A stretch of 64,000 nucleotides of DNA from an uncultured Paracoccaceae bacterium (lineage in GTDB: Bacteria > Pseudomonadota > Alphaproteobacteria > Rhodobacterales > Rhodobacteraceae), in the NCBI GenBank assembly GCA_937924905.1, contig CALDUK010000006.1, positions 62,001 through 126,000 on the forward strand. The letters are read 5' to 3'. The notes below the pieces were generated by a model. That model was not told the DNA's origin, did not search any database, and saw nothing but the letters and a program-made list of their open reading frames with translations. The translations under genes were made by a program, and so were the position numbers. Below, in pieces: positions 9,648-19,301 of the stretch (its first letter is position 1; each line of letters opens with the position of its first letter).

Positions 9648-11222
9648 TCACCGGCGAAATGCGGCCCGCAACTCGGCCATGTTGAATGCGTTCAGCATCA
9701 CCCCGCTGGCAAAGTAACTGGCCATGCCGACAAGGCATAGCAGCACCAGCCCGACAATTTCAAAAGCGCCGGACCCGTCTAGTAAAAACCGCAAGACAAA
9801 CCTGTCCGTCACCCAAAGCACCAGTCCCATCACGGCGGACGTGCAGACGATGCGCATAATGCGGGTGATCGTCTGCGGTTCAAGGACCGCGGCATCTCCC
9901 ATGCCCCGCGACCCGCGCCACAAAAGCGCCAGCATGGCCCAGCCCGCCACGGTGGTGCCAATGGCTGCTGCGATATAGCCAAAAACTCCGGCCAACCCGA
10001 CCGCCAGCACAGCGTTCACCACCATCGCAACCAGCGCATAATGAAAGGGCCGCCGGGTGTCTTCGCGGGCAAAAAACAACGGCTGCAACACCTTCTGCAT
10101 AATGAAGGCAGGCAGGCCCAGCCCGTAAATCGCACAGGCCAGCGCGGTGGCTTTTGTGTCGCTGGCCTCAAACGCGCCATGTTCGAAAAGGACGCTGACC
10201 AAAGACACCGGGATGATCGCCAAAGCCACCGCAGACGGAACCGCCAGCGCCAGCGACATTTCCGTGGCGCGTGACAAGGCATGTCGGCTGCCCTCGATGT
10301 CGTCGACCTGCAAGCGCCGTGACAAATCGGGCAACAGCACGATGCCAATCGCAATGCCGACAACGCCCAAGGGCAGTTGATACAAACGGTCTGCGTAAGA
10401 CAGCCAGGCAATCGCGCCATCGAAAAAACTTGCCACCTGTCGCCCGATCAGCAAATTGACCTGCACCACACCGCCCGCCAAAGCAGCCGGTGCTGCGATC
10501 ATCGCAAGACGCTTCAGTTCAGGCGTCATCTGCGGCCAGCGGGGTCTGATTGGAAACCCGGCCTTCGCCGCCGCCCACCAGACCAGCGCCAATTGCGCCA
10601 CGCCTGCCAATACCACGCCAAAGGACAACAACGTGCCTGCGCGCCCGCCGTCGACATCACCAATGACCGACCCGCCAACGCCTGCATTTGCCAGGATCAA
10701 CACAGCGATCAGAATGATATTCAACAAAACAGGCGCAGCCGCAGCGGCGACAAATCGGCCAGATGCGTTCAAAACGCCTGAAAACAACGCCGCCAACGAA
10801 ATGAAAAGGATATAGACAAAAACAATCCGCCCCAAAGTGACCGCGATATCAAAGCGCTCGTCCCCTTGAAATCCGCTCGCCATGGCCAAAACCAGCCAGG
10901 GCATAAACACTGTCGCCAATCCCGTGAAGATCACCAACACAAATGCCAAGCCCGAAAAGGCATCGCGGGCAAACGCGCCCGCATCGTCGCCCGCTTCCAG
11001 CTTTTTAGAAAACAGCGGCACAAAGGCCATGTTGAACGCGCCTTCCGCAAAGAAACGCCGAAACATATTCGGCAGCGAAAAGGCGACCAGAAACGCCTCG
11101 GCCACGGGCCCTGTGCCCAGCCAGGCCGCAATCAGGATGTCGCGGACAAAACCAAGGACGCGCGACAAAAGTGTCCAGACGCCCACGGTTAAAGCGCCCG
11201 AAACCAGACGAATGCGGTTCAC
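9648..11222 (-). CDS. murJ: Lipid II flippase MurJ (MviN)
   Basis: A 524-residue polytopic inner-membrane protein of the MOP superfamily with about 14 helices. It flips lipid II to the periplasm for peptidoglycan synthesis. Family signatures include TLLSRVLGFVRDILIAAWLG near the N-terminus, LPNMFRRFFAEGAFN and PLFFAREDTRRP. I chose GTG 11222 (VNRIRLVSGAL): homologues begin there, and it lies 34 bases after the glnD stop. The longer frame from 11297 would run inside glnD. The gene is downstream of glnD on the same strand, an order common in alphaproteobacteria. Confidence 0.95.
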   Translation of the reverse strand: MNRIRLVSGALTVGVWTLLSRVLGFVRDILIAAWLGTGPVAEAFLVAFSLPNMFRRFFAEGAFNMAFVPLFSKKLEAGDDAGAFARDAFSGLAFVLVIFTGLATVFMPWLVLAMASGFQGDERFDIAVTLGRIVFVYILFISLAALFSGVLNASGRFVAAAAAPVLLNIILIAVLILANAGVGGSVIGDVDGGRAGTLLSFGVVLAGVAQLALVWWAAAKAGFPIRPRWPQMTPELKRLAMIAAPAALAGGVVQVNLLIGRQVASFFDGAIAWLSYADRLYQLPLGVVGIAIGIVLLPDLSRRLQVDDIEGSRHALSRATEMSLALAVPSAVALAIIPVSLVSVLFEHGAFEASDTKATALACAIYGLGLPAFIMQKVLQPLFFAREDTRRPFHYALVAMVVNAVLAVGLAGVFGYIAAAIGTTVAGWAMLALLWRGSRGMGDAAVLEPQTITRIMRIVCTSAVMGLVLWVTDRFVLRFLLDGSGAFEIVGLVLLCLVGMASYFASGVMLNAFNMAELRAAFRR

Positions 11223-11256
11223 AGCGCGGCCCGCTGACCTGACGTGACGCGGCCCG

Positions 11257-14067
11257 TCATTCCGTATCTGCCCGCGCTGCACCTGCTTTGATCGCATGGC
11301 GCAACTTGTCTTCCAGCATGCGCTGTTTCGACTTGGCGTGGAATTTCAGCCCGAACATGTCCTTGACGTAAAACGTATCCACCACCTGCTCGCCATAGGT
11401 GGCGATAACCGCGCTGTTGATGATGACGTTATGCTCGGACAGGGTGCGCGTCAGATCATACAAAAGCCCGGGCCGGTCGCGCGTGTCGACTTCAATGATC
11501 GTGTAAATGTCTGACCCTTCGTTGTCGAAACTAATCGAAGTTGGCACATTAAAGGCGCGTTCGCGCTTTTTCAGCCGGTCACGATCCACCAAAGACTTCC
11601 GGGGCAAAACCTCGCCGCTCAATGTCTTTTTGATCATAGACTTCAGACGCGGCAGCCGCGCGGCATCATACGGGCCTTCTTCGCCGTCCTGCACCCAAAA
11701 TACTGCCGTCGCATACCCGTCGGACGAGGTATAGGTCCGCGCATCCACCACATTTGCCCCGACAAGCGCCAAAGCCCCGGCAAGACGCGAAAATATTCCG
11801 GGGTGATCCGACAGTGCAAAACAAACCCGTGTGGCATCCCTGTCATCATCCAGCGTCAGATCAAAACGAATCTCACTGTCCGAGATGCTGCCCAGCAAGT
11901 TCGCAAAAACGACCTGAGTGCTGGTCGGCAATCCTTGCCAATAAGGGCCATAATGCCGCCCGGTCTCTTTGCGCAGCGCTTTGGTATCCCAATCCGCCAA
12001 TGCGGCGCGCAACGCCTTTTTGGCCTCGGCCTCGCGGCTGTCGCGATTGACGGCTTCCAACCCATGCTCAAGCGCAGATGCGGTCGCGCGATAGAGGCTG
12101 CGCAACAGTTCCGCCTTCCAGTTGTTCCAGGTGCCAGGTCCAACGCCCCGAATATCGCAAACGGTCAAAACCGTCAGCAAATCCAGCCGAGCCTTGGTTT
12201 TCACCGCTTTGGCAAAGTCACGAATAGTGCGCGGGTCTGAAATGTCGCGCTTCTGGGCCATGTCCGACATCAACAGGTGGTACCGCACCAGCCATTCCAC
12301 CGTCTCGGCATCGGCCTTTTTCAACCCCAATCGCGGCGCAACCTTTCGTGCGATTTGCGCGCCCAGGATCGAATGGTCTTCATCCCGGCCTTTACCAATG
12401 TCGTGAAGCAGCATTGCCACATAAAGCACTTTGCGGTTCACGCCATCTTTCAGAATTTTGCTTGCGATGGGCAGGCTTTCAACCAACTCCTCGCGCTCGA
12501 TCATCGCAAGGACCGATACGCATTGAATCGTATGTTCATCCACTGTGTAGTGGTGGTACATATTGAACTGCATCATCGCGACGATGGGTTCAAATTCCGG
12601 CATATATGCCGCCAGAACCCCCAATTCGTTCATTCGCCGCAACGCCCGTTCGGGATTGCCATTTTTCAGCAGCAGGTCCAGAAAAATTCTGTTGGCTTCG
12701 GGCGACTGGCGCATGTCATCGTCAATCAAATCCAGATTGGCCGTCACCAAACGCATTGCATTCGGGTGGATCAAATAGCCCGTTCGCAATCCTTCTTCAA
12801 ACAGGCGAAGTATGTTCAGACTGTCTTGGAAAAACGTCGTTGGGCGCTCAATATCCAACCGGTTCTGACTGACAACAAAGCCCTGCTTGACCGCTTTCTT
12901 CCGCCGGAAAAACGTGACCAGCGACGGGGCCTTTTTGACGTGTTTCGCTTCCAGCGCGGTCAAGAAAATCCGCGTGACCTCGCCCACCGCCGTGGCCTGC
13001 CGGAAATAGTCCTGCATAAAATGCTCAACCGCACGCCGTCCGCCCCGGTCGGCATAACCCATGCGCGCCGCGACCTCGACCTGCATATCAAAGGTCAGTT
13101 GATCCATCGCCCGATCTGCGACCAGATGAAGATGATTGCGAACGGCCATCAAGAACGCTTCTGCGGTGACAAAGCGGTCAAATTCCTCACGCCGAAACAG
13201 CCCTAGCGGCACCAGTTCAGCCACGTCCGAGACACCGTGGATATACTTGCCAATCCAGAACAGCGTTTGCAGATCTCGAAGCCCGCCTTTGCCTTCCTTC
13301 ACATTCGGCTCGACCACATACCGTTGGCCGCCCTGCCGGGTGTGTCTTTGGTCGCGCTCTTCCAGTTTGGCTTCGATGAAATCCGATTCCGTATTGCGAA
13401 ACAGGTCCGACTTCAGGCTGCTGTCCAAATCATTGGCCAAACTGGCGTCGCCCACAAGAAACCGGTGCTCCAGCAAAGCGGTCCGGATGGTATAATCTTC
13501 GCGCCCCAGTCTCAGGCAATCCCTCACGCTGCGCGACGCATGCCCGACTTTCAGATGCAAATCCCATAGGATATACAGCATGCTTTCAATCAGGCTTTCG
13601 GCCCAGGGCGTGATCTTCCAGGGCATAAGAAACAGCAAATCGACGTCCGAATACGGCGCCATTTCGCCCCGGCCGTACCCGCCGACAGCCAGAATCGACA
13701 GACGTTCGCCTTCGGTCGGGTTGGGGTTAGGGTGAAGCAATTCGCACCCCACCCGATAAACCACCGACACCACCTGATCTGTCAGATAGCAATAGGCGCG
13801 CACCGCATCCCTTGCGGCGCGTGGATTTGCCTCGATCGACGCGGCAATCCTGTCGCGGCCTTGGGCAATCCCGTCTTTCAGCGCGCGCACGCTGGCCTGA
13901 CGGATGTCGCCGGCATCGCGCAAATCTTCGGCGCGCAGGCACTCAAAGACCTGCGCCGCCTGAAAAATATCACGGCCGTTCAGGCCAAGGCCCGGAAAGG
14001 AAGGATCGCTGTTGCCTGTGTCCGGCTTAGAATCCGGCGCCGCCAAAGCTTCTTGGTGCGGGGTCAA
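11257..14067 (-). CDS. glnD: Bifunctional PII uridylyltransferase / uridylyl-removing enzyme
   Basis: A 936-residue sensor of glutamine that adds or removes UMP on PII proteins and so sets nitrogen control. Domains in order: nucleotidyltransferase (GGYGRGEMAPYSDVDLLFL, about 130-148), GlnE-like helical linker, HD domain (LLHDIGKGRDEDHS, about 555), and two C-terminal ACT domains (from about 745 and 855) that bind glutamine. The start appears to be TTG 14067, behind AGGTGA; it overlaps the end of the upstream lipoprotein gene by 41 bases. A second TTG at 14046 is possible. Confidence 0.96.
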   Translation of the reverse strand: MTPHQEALAAPDSKPDTGNSDPSFPGLGLNGRDIFQAAQVFECLRAEDLRDAGDIRQASVRALKDGIAQGRDRIAASIEANPRAARDAVRAYCYLTDQVVSVVYRVGCELLHPNPNPTEGERLSILAVGGYGRGEMAPYSDVDLLFLMPWKITPWAESLIESMLYILWDLHLKVGHASRSVRDCLRLGREDYTIRTALLEHRFLVGDASLANDLDSSLKSDLFRNTESDFIEAKLEERDQRHTRQGGQRYVVEPNVKEGKGGLRDLQTLFWIGKYIHGVSDVAELVPLGLFRREEFDRFVTAEAFLMAVRNHLHLVADRAMDQLTFDMQVEVAARMGYADRGGRRAVEHFMQDYFRQATAVGEVTRIFLTALEAKHVKKAPSLVTFFRRKKAVKQGFVVSQNRLDIERPTTFFQDSLNILRLFEEGLRTGYLIHPNAMRLVTANLDLIDDDMRQSPEANRIFLDLLLKNGNPERALRRMNELGVLAAYMPEFEPIVAMMQFNMYHHYTVDEHTIQCVSVLAMIEREELVESLPIASKILKDGVNRKVLYVAMLLHDIGKGRDEDHSILGAQIARKVAPRLGLKKADAETVEWLVRYHLLMSDMAQKRDISDPRTIRDFAKAVKTKARLDLLTVLTVCDIRGVGPGTWNNWKAELLRSLYRATASALEHGLEAVNRDSREAEAKKALRAALADWDTKALRKETGRHYGPYWQGLPTSTQVVFANLLGSISDSEIRFDLTLDDDRDATRVCFALSDHPGIFSRLAGALALVGANVVDARTYTSSDGYATAVFWVQDGEEGPYDAARLPRLKSMIKKTLSGEVLPRKSLVDRDRLKKRERAFNVPTSISFDNEGSDIYTIIEVDTRDRPGLLYDLTRTLSEHNVIINSAVIATYGEQVVDTFYVKDMFGLKFHAKSKQRMLEDKLRHAIKAGAARADTE

Positions 14068-15196
14068 TCACGATCACCTGGTTGTTGCGAATTTGTGCGA
14101 CCGCTAGGCCGCGTTCATTGGTTCCGTCGGGCATGAACCGGAACAATCCGTTCACACCTGCAAAGCCCGCGCCCTGCGTCAGCGCCTGCGTCGTCAAGGC
14201 ATTGGAATTGCCCTGCGCCACCAAGGCACCCACGGCTGCGATACCGTCATAGGCCAATCCGGCCACAGGCGGCGGGGTGTTGCCATAGGCAGCGGCATAA
14301 CGGTTGTTGAACTGCTGCACCAAACCGGGCGAAGGCGTCGCAAACCAGGCACCCTGCAACCCTTTCAGCGACAGCGCGCTTGACGGAATGTCCAGCCGTT
14401 GCAAGCCGATCAATTGGGAATTTGCCGGTGTCACGCCGTTTTCAGGCAGCAGTTCCGAGAGAAATGGCAATGCGCCCGAATTGCCCGATGTCACAAACAT
14501 AGACTGCGCACCCGACGCCCTGTAGTCACGCGTGATCTCGGGGATGGCATTCACAACACCTTGCTGCGACAGCGGGAACACAGCCGATCCAACCACTTGA
14601 CCGCCATTTCGTTGCGTCGCGCGCCGGATGGCATCTGCCCCCAAAGCCTCGGCCGGATCATCAGCGTTTACGATAAACACACGGCCCCGGCCTTGGCGCA
14701 CCGAATACCGAACAAGCCGGTTCGCGGTGTTCTCAAACGTGCTTCCCAAAAGAAAGACATTCTGGGCAGCCACAGACGGGTTGTTGGAAAATGTCAGAAC
14801 ATTCACGCCGCGGCCGGCCGCAACCTGCCCAACGGCACTGGCGTTCTGCGCGAACAGCGGTCCGATGAAAATTCGTGCGCCATCCGCCAAAGCCTGCGAG
14901 GCCGCGCGCGTCGCGCCTTCGGGTGTGCCGAACGTGTCGTACACACGCAGGTCAATTTCGACGTCATCCAGATCGTTGACCGCCAGCCACGCGGCGTTTT
15001 CCAAAGCAACGCCCAAAGCGCCTGCAGATTGCGAACTCTTAGGGACCAGCAGCGCCACCGGAACCGCGCGTTGCGTGTTAATCAGCGGCCCGCCGCCGCC
15101 AGGAAGCGAAAAGCCACAGGCTGACAGCGTCAGCATGGCAAAGATACAGGTGATCCATGTCAGGACCTTGCGGCGAAGCGGAAAAACGGCAACCAT
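14027..15196 (-). CDS. LpoA-like lipoprotein with periplasmic leucine-binding fold (penicillin-binding protein activator)
   Basis: A 389-residue lipoprotein. ATG 15196 has AAGGAG directly upstream; the frame is open further but without signal. The N-terminus has basic residues, a hydrophobic stretch and lipobox LSAC with cysteine 27. The rest has the type I periplasmic-binding fold (PVALLVPKSSQ, ARIFIGPLFAQNA, NVLTFSNNPSVA), annotated in alphaproteobacteria as a penicillin-binding protein activator related to the C-domain of LpoA. It diverges from rsmI, as lpoA does in gammaproteobacteria, which supports a cell-wall role. Its end overlaps glnD by 41 bases. Confidence 0.88.
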   Translation of the reverse strand: MVAVFPLRRKVLTWITCIFAMLTLSACGFSLPGGGGPLINTQRAVPVALLVPKSSQSAGALGVALENAAWLAVNDLDDVEIDLRVYDTFGTPEGATRAASQALADGARIFIGPLFAQNASAVGQVAAGRGVNVLTFSNNPSVAAQNVFLLGSTFENTANRLVRYSVRQGRGRVFIVNADDPAEALGADAIRRATQRNGGQVVGSAVFPLSQQGVVNAIPEITRDYRASGAQSMFVTSGNSGALPFLSELLPENGVTPANSQLIGLQRLDIPSSALSLKGLQGAWFATPSPGLVQQFNNRYAAAYGNTPPPVAGLAYDGIAAVGALVAQGNSNALTTQALTQGAGFAGVNGLFRFMPDGTNERGLAVAQIRNNQVIVIDPAPRSFGGAGF

Positions 15197-15271
15197 TCGG
15201 CTGTCTCCTTGGATAGTCAATTGTCGGGAACCTATGCAGAAATCTGGCCCAAGTAAATCGCGGTCGGCGCC

Positions 15272-16135
15272 ATGAGCGACGGCGCGCCCCAAAATCCGCT
15301 GACGCCCGGGCTGTATTTCGTGGCGACGCCTTTGGGCAATGCCCGCGACATAACGCTCCGCGCGCTGGATGTTCTGCGCGACGCCGATGTTCTGGCCGCC
15401 GAAGACACCCGCCGTTTGCGCCAGTTGATGGATATCCATGCTATCCCGTTGGCAAAACGGAAAATTAATGCTTACCACGATCAAAATGGCGCGAAAGCCC
15501 GCCCGCTTTTGCTTTCGCTGTTAGAGGACGGAAAAAGCGTGGCCTATGCCTCTGACGCGGGGTCGCCATTGGTGGCTGACCCAGGATTTGCGCTGGCCCG
15601 CGACGCCGTCGCACAGGGCGCTCAGGTGCAAGCGATCCCCGGACCATCTGCGCTTGTGGCCGCATTGTCCGTCGCCGCACTTCCGACCGATCGTTTCACA
15701 TTCGCGGGGTTTCCGCCCTCGGCCACAGGCGCGCGGCGTACGTTCCTGACCGAACTGGCCGAACACCGGGGTACGCTTGTTCTGTATGAAAGCCCGAAAC
15801 GGATTGCGGTAACATTGCGCGACGCGGTTGAACTCTTTGGTGATGACCGACCGGCTGCACTTGCCCGTGAACTGACAAAGAAATTCGAAGAAACCCGGCG
15901 CGGCACACTGGCTGATCTTTTATCATCCTGCGAAGCCGATCCGCCCCGCGGAGAATTGGTCTTGATGATCGACGTCGCCAAACCCGAGGCTGACGCCCAA
16001 GATGTCGAAGACGCCTTGCGGACAGCGCTTAAAGATCACCGTCTCAAAGATGCGGCCCGCGATGTCGCAGACCGTTTTGGCCTGTCTCGGCGTGATCTCT
16101 ATCAACAGGCCCTGGCCCTCAAAGACCATCTCTAA
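15272..16135 (+). CDS. rsmI: 16S rRNA (cytidine-1402-2'-O)-methyltransferase
   Basis: A 287-residue SAM-dependent tetrapyrrole-methylase-fold enzyme that 2'-O-methylates C1402 of 16S rRNA. Characteristic sequences are LYFVATPLGNARDITLRAL, AAEDTRR, the SAM loop SDAGSPLVADPG, AIPGPSA and ELTKKFEE. The length is typical. ATG 15272 lies 75 bases from the divergent lipoprotein gene. yraN follows 37 bases downstream, the usual rsmI-yraN order. Confidence 0.97.
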   Translation: MSDGAPQNPLTPGLYFVATPLGNARDITLRALDVLRDADVLAAEDTRRLRQLMDIHAIPLAKRKINAYHDQNGAKARPLLLSLLEDGKSVAYASDAGSPLVADPGFALARDAVAQGAQVQAIPGPSALVAALSVAALPTDRFTFAGFPPSATGARRTFLTELAEHRGTLVLYESPKRIAVTLRDAVELFGDDRPAALARELTKKFEETRRGTLADLLSSCEADPPRGELVLMIDVAKPEADAQDVEDALRTALKDHRLKDAARDVADRFGLSRRDLYQQALALKDHL

Positions 16136-16172
16136 CGTTCTTTCAACACTTCCCCGATACCGTCGCGCGCAC

Positions 16173-16577
16173 ATGCCCTTTGATTGCGCCCCTTCCGATC
16201 AACAGCCATCCGACGCCAAACGGCGGGCCGGAAAGGCCGCCTATCTGACGGGCCTTGCCGCCGAAGACACCGTGGCACGCCACTATCAGGATCGGGGTTT
16301 CACGCTTTTGGAAACCCGCTGGCGGGGCATCTGCGGTGAAATTGACCTGATCTTCACAGGCCCCTCCGGTCTGGTTTTTGTCGAAGTCAAAAAGGCCCGC
16401 ACGTTCGATCAAGCGGCCGAACGCCTGACCTTGCGCCAATTGTCCCGCATCGCCAAAAGTGCCGAAGATTATGTTGGCAATCACTTTGGCGATCCGTTCG
16501 TGCTGACCCGGCTTGATCTGGCCATGGTCGATGCGCGCGGGCGTGTTGACGTGATGGAAAACCTGACGCTCTATTAA
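16173..16577 (+). CDS. yraN: UPF0102 family protein (YraN), endonuclease-like fold
   Basis: A 134-residue protein with the restriction-endonuclease-like core of UPF0102: GLAAEDTVARHY, ETRWRGICGEIDLIF and VFVEVKKA, which preserve the G-E-x-D and E-V-K metal-site pattern. Cellular role unsettled. I chose ATG 16173; the frame is open upstream but would overlap rsmI in another frame. It sits between rsmI and gshB, a frequent order in this group. Confidence 0.92.
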   Translation: MPFDCAPSDQQPSDAKRRAGKAAYLTGLAAEDTVARHYQDRGFTLLETRWRGICGEIDLIFTGPSGLVFVEVKKARTFDQAAERLTLRQLSRIAKSAEDYVGNHFGDPFVLTRLDLAMVDARGRVDVMENLTLY

Positions 16578-16645
16578 AATTTCCATCTTGCGAATGTATA
16601 TGCTGTCACACTAGAGCCTTAGGGTGATTTCAGAAGGGCAGGCAT

Positions 16646-17581
16646 ATGCGCGTCGCATTCCAGATGGATCCAATCGGTCCGATTGACATCAACGCGGATT
16701 CGACCTTCCGCTTGGCCGAAGAAGCCCAGACGCGCGGGGCCGACCTGTTCTATTACACCCCCGATCAGCTTGCCTTCGACGAAGGGCGGATCACCGCCCG
16801 TGGCTGGCCGCTGACCGTCCGTCGCGAGGTCGGGAACCACGCCAGCCTCGGCGAAGAACAAACCGTCAATCTCGCAGATATGGACGTCGTCTGGCTGCGC
16901 CAAGACCCGCCCTTTGATATGGGCTATATCACCACAACGCATCTGCTTGATATGCTGGCCGATCAAACGCTGGTCGTGAACCAACCGTTCTGGGTCCGCA
17001 ACTATCCCGAAAAACTGCTGGTTCTGACCTTCCCGGATTTGACCCCGCCCACCATGATAGCGCGTGATCTCGACAGCCTGCGCGCCTTTCGCCGGCGCCA
17101 CGGCGACATCATCGTGAAACCGCTCTACGGCAACGGCGGGGCAGGGGTCTTCCGCCTGACGCCAGAAGACCGCAACCTTGTTTCGCTGCACGAACTGTTC
17201 GCAGGCATCAACCGCGAGCCCCTGATCGCCCAGAAATTCATCCCCGATGTCACAAACGGCGACAAACGCATCATCCTTGTTGATGGCGAACCAGTGGGCG
17301 CCATCAACCGCATCCCGCCTGCGGGCGAAACGCGGTCAAACCTGCATGTGGGCGGTCGCGCCGAAGCGGTGGGGCTGACGGCCCGCGATATCGAGATTTG
17401 TCAGGCCATCGGCCCGCTTCTGCGCGAAAAAGGTCAGGTCTTCGTCGGCATTGACGTGATCGGCGACTATCTGACCGAAATCAACGTGACCTCGCCCACC
17501 GGCATTCAAGAGCTTGAGCGTTTTGACGGCATCAATGTCGCGGGCCAGATCTGGGATGCCATCGACCGCCGTCTTGGCTGA
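16646..17581 (+). CDS. gshB: Glutathione synthetase
   Basis: A 311-residue ATP-grasp enzyme that joins gamma-glutamylcysteine to glycine, the last step of glutathione synthesis. Recognisable parts are MRVAFQMDPIGPIDINADST at the N-terminus (phosphate and substrate binding), WLRQDPPFDMGY, VVNQPFWVRNYPEK, the ATP-grasp loop KPLYGNGGAGVFR and the C-terminal ITEINVTSPTG-type metal site, here TEINVTSPTGIQELE. ATG 16646 is 68 bases after yraN. It converges with comM. Confidence 0.98.
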   Translation: MRVAFQMDPIGPIDINADSTFRLAEEAQTRGADLFYYTPDQLAFDEGRITARGWPLTVRREVGNHASLGEEQTVNLADMDVVWLRQDPPFDMGYITTTHLLDMLADQTLVVNQPFWVRNYPEKLLVLTFPDLTPPTMIARDLDSLRAFRRRHGDIIVKPLYGNGGAGVFRLTPEDRNLVSLHELFAGINREPLIAQKFIPDVTNGDKRIILVDGEPVGAINRIPPAGETRSNLHVGGRAEAVGLTARDIEICQAIGPLLREKGQVFVGIDVIGDYLTEINVTSPTGIQELERFDGINVAGQIWDAIDRRLG

Positions 17582-17618
17582 CCAGCGCTGGCGCGGTACT
17601 GTCGTCACCCGACTGTCT

Positions 17619-19136
17619 TTAGCCATAGCCAATCCCCGAGACCCGAAAGCTGATCGCCTCGGCAATATCCGCACGCCCAACCACATCGCGCCCCGCCAGA
17701 TCGGCAATCGTGCGTGCCACGCGGATGACGCGATGATAACCGCGCGCTGACAGGCCCACCTGTTCGGCCGCATGCGTCAACAAGGCTTGTCCTGCCTCGT
17801 CCGGTTTGGCGACGCGTTCCAACAAAACCCCCCCGGCATCGGCGTTTACCGTTACATCCGCGTGGTCTGCAAAACGCGCCCGCTGTATCTGACGCGCCGC
17901 CTCAACCCGGGCCGCAATCACCGCCGAAGGCGCGCCCGAAGCAGGCAGGTCCAGGTCCTGAAAAGACACCGGGGGCACCTCAACCCGCAAATCAAACCGG
18001 TCCATCAATGGCCCCGAAATACGCCCCAAGTAATCGGCGCCGCACCCGGGCACACGCGCGCATGCCCGCGCGGCATCCGCCAGATACCCACATTTGCAAG
18101 GGTTTGCTGCCGCAACCAACAGGAACCGGCAAGGGTATTTGACATGTGCATTGGCCCGCGCGACCGTCACATCGCCGGTCTCAATCGGCTGACGCAATGT
18201 CTCCAGCACGCCGCGCGCGTATTCGGGAAACTCGTCCATGAATAGCACACCGTTATGAGCCAGACTGATCTCGCCGGGCTTGGCACTTTTGCCGCCGCCC
18301 ACAATCGCCGCCATTGACGCTGTGTGATGGGGCGCGCGAAACGGACGCCTGCGCGATATCCCGCCTTGCTCGATCAGCCCTGACAGGGAATGAATGGTCG
18401 AGGTTTCCAAAGCTTCTTCGGGGCTGAGATCGGGCAAAAGACTGGGCATGCGCGCGGCTAGCATTGACTTGCCCGACCCAGGCGCGCCAACCATCAACAC
18501 ATGATGACGCCCGGCTGCTGCGATTTCCAACGCCCGTTTGGCGCGTTCCTGACCTTTTACTTCAATCAGATCGGGCGCGTTGGCCGCCGCGTCGATCACC
18601 TGACCGGGCGTGCTGACCTCAATCGGGCGCGCCCCGGTCAGATGTTGAATGGCGGCCCCCAGATTTGCCGGTGCAATTACTGGCGTGGTGCCAACCCACG
18701 CCGCCTCTGACCCCGAGGCTTCGGGGCAAATCAACGTCCGTTCGGCTTCCGCTGCGGCCAAAGCAGCCGGCAACGCGCCTGTCACCGGGATCAACGCACC
18801 ATCCAACGCCAATTCGCCCAAAGACACCAATCCCGCAACCGTGTCTTTCGGCAAAATTTCAATCGCCGCCAACAAAGCCAAAGCGATTGGCAAATCGAAA
18901 TGCGACCCTTCTTTCGGCAAATCGGCAGGCGACAGGTTCACCGTGATCCGTCGGCTGGGCAGCGCAATCGACAGCGCGTTCAACGCCGCGCGCACCCGTT
19001 CTTTCGCCTCGCTCACCGCTTTGTCGGGCAATCCCACCAGCGAAAAATGTGGCATGCCGGGCGACAAGGCACATTGCACCTCGACCAACCGGGCTTCGAC
19101 GCCTTCAAAAGCAACCGTGTAACTCTGAGCGACCAT
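17619..19136 (-). CDS. comM: YifB/ComM-family Mg-chelatase-like AAA+ ATPase
   Basis: A 505-residue protein with an N-terminal Lon-protease-like S5 fold (VGLPDKAVSEAKERVRAALN), a Walker A motif GAPGSGKSMLA near residue 220, Walker B FMDEFPEY and a C-terminal YifB domain (GYHRVIRVARTIADL). ComM acts as a hexameric helicase that promotes branch migration during natural transformation; homologues occur in bacteria not known to be competent. I chose ATG 19136 (MVAQSYTVAF), the usual start, over the ATG nine codons earlier. Confidence 0.93.
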   Translation of the reverse strand: MVAQSYTVAFEGVEARLVEVQCALSPGMPHFSLVGLPDKAVSEAKERVRAALNALSIALPSRRITVNLSPADLPKEGSHFDLPIALALLAAIEILPKDTVAGLVSLGELALDGALIPVTGALPAALAAAEAERTLICPEASGSEAAWVGTTPVIAPANLGAAIQHLTGARPIEVSTPGQVIDAAANAPDLIEVKGQERAKRALEIAAAGRHHVLMVGAPGSGKSMLAARMPSLLPDLSPEEALETSTIHSLSGLIEQGGISRRRPFRAPHHTASMAAIVGGGKSAKPGEISLAHNGVLFMDEFPEYARGVLETLRQPIETGDVTVARANAHVKYPCRFLLVAAANPCKCGYLADAARACARVPGCGADYLGRISGPLMDRFDLRVEVPPVSFQDLDLPASGAPSAVIAARVEAARQIQRARFADHADVTVNADAGGVLLERVAKPDEAGQALLTHAAEQVGLSARGYHRVIRVARTIADLAGRDVVGRADIAEAISFRVSGIGYG

Positions 19137-19241
19137 CGCGTCCCCGCCTGAACACCCTGTCATGGGCCTCTGGCACTTAACGCCCGGTTAACCACGACAA
19201 CGGGGCCTAGAGCCAAAACGCATGGCGTCCAGAAAAGATTG

Positions 19242-19270
19242 TGATCCAGACCGTGAAACCCCGCGTAACT
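19242..19270 (+). promoter_or_regulatory. Candidate ECF sigma-E (RpoE-type) promoter of rpoH2
   Basis: TGATCC at 19242-19247 and TAACT at 19266-19270 are separated by exactly 18 bases, 31 bases before the rpoH start. The Rhodobacter sphaeroides RpoE promoters, as I recall them, are TGATCC-N18-TAAGA, and its rpoHII gene is a RpoE target. The match and the right target gene make this a strong candidate for singlet-oxygen control. Confidence 0.65.
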
Positions 19271-19301
19271 CTTACAAACATAAACAGGGAGTTCGACGAT
19301 C

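Noticed and set aside
9648-11297. MurJ starting at ATG 11297
   Set aside because: It would overlap the end of glnD and add 25 basic residues absent from the family; GTG 11222 fits.
12277-13206. A 309-codon plus-strand frame inside glnD
   Set aside because: GlnD on the minus strand is intact with all four domains; the plus frame has no recognisable fold.
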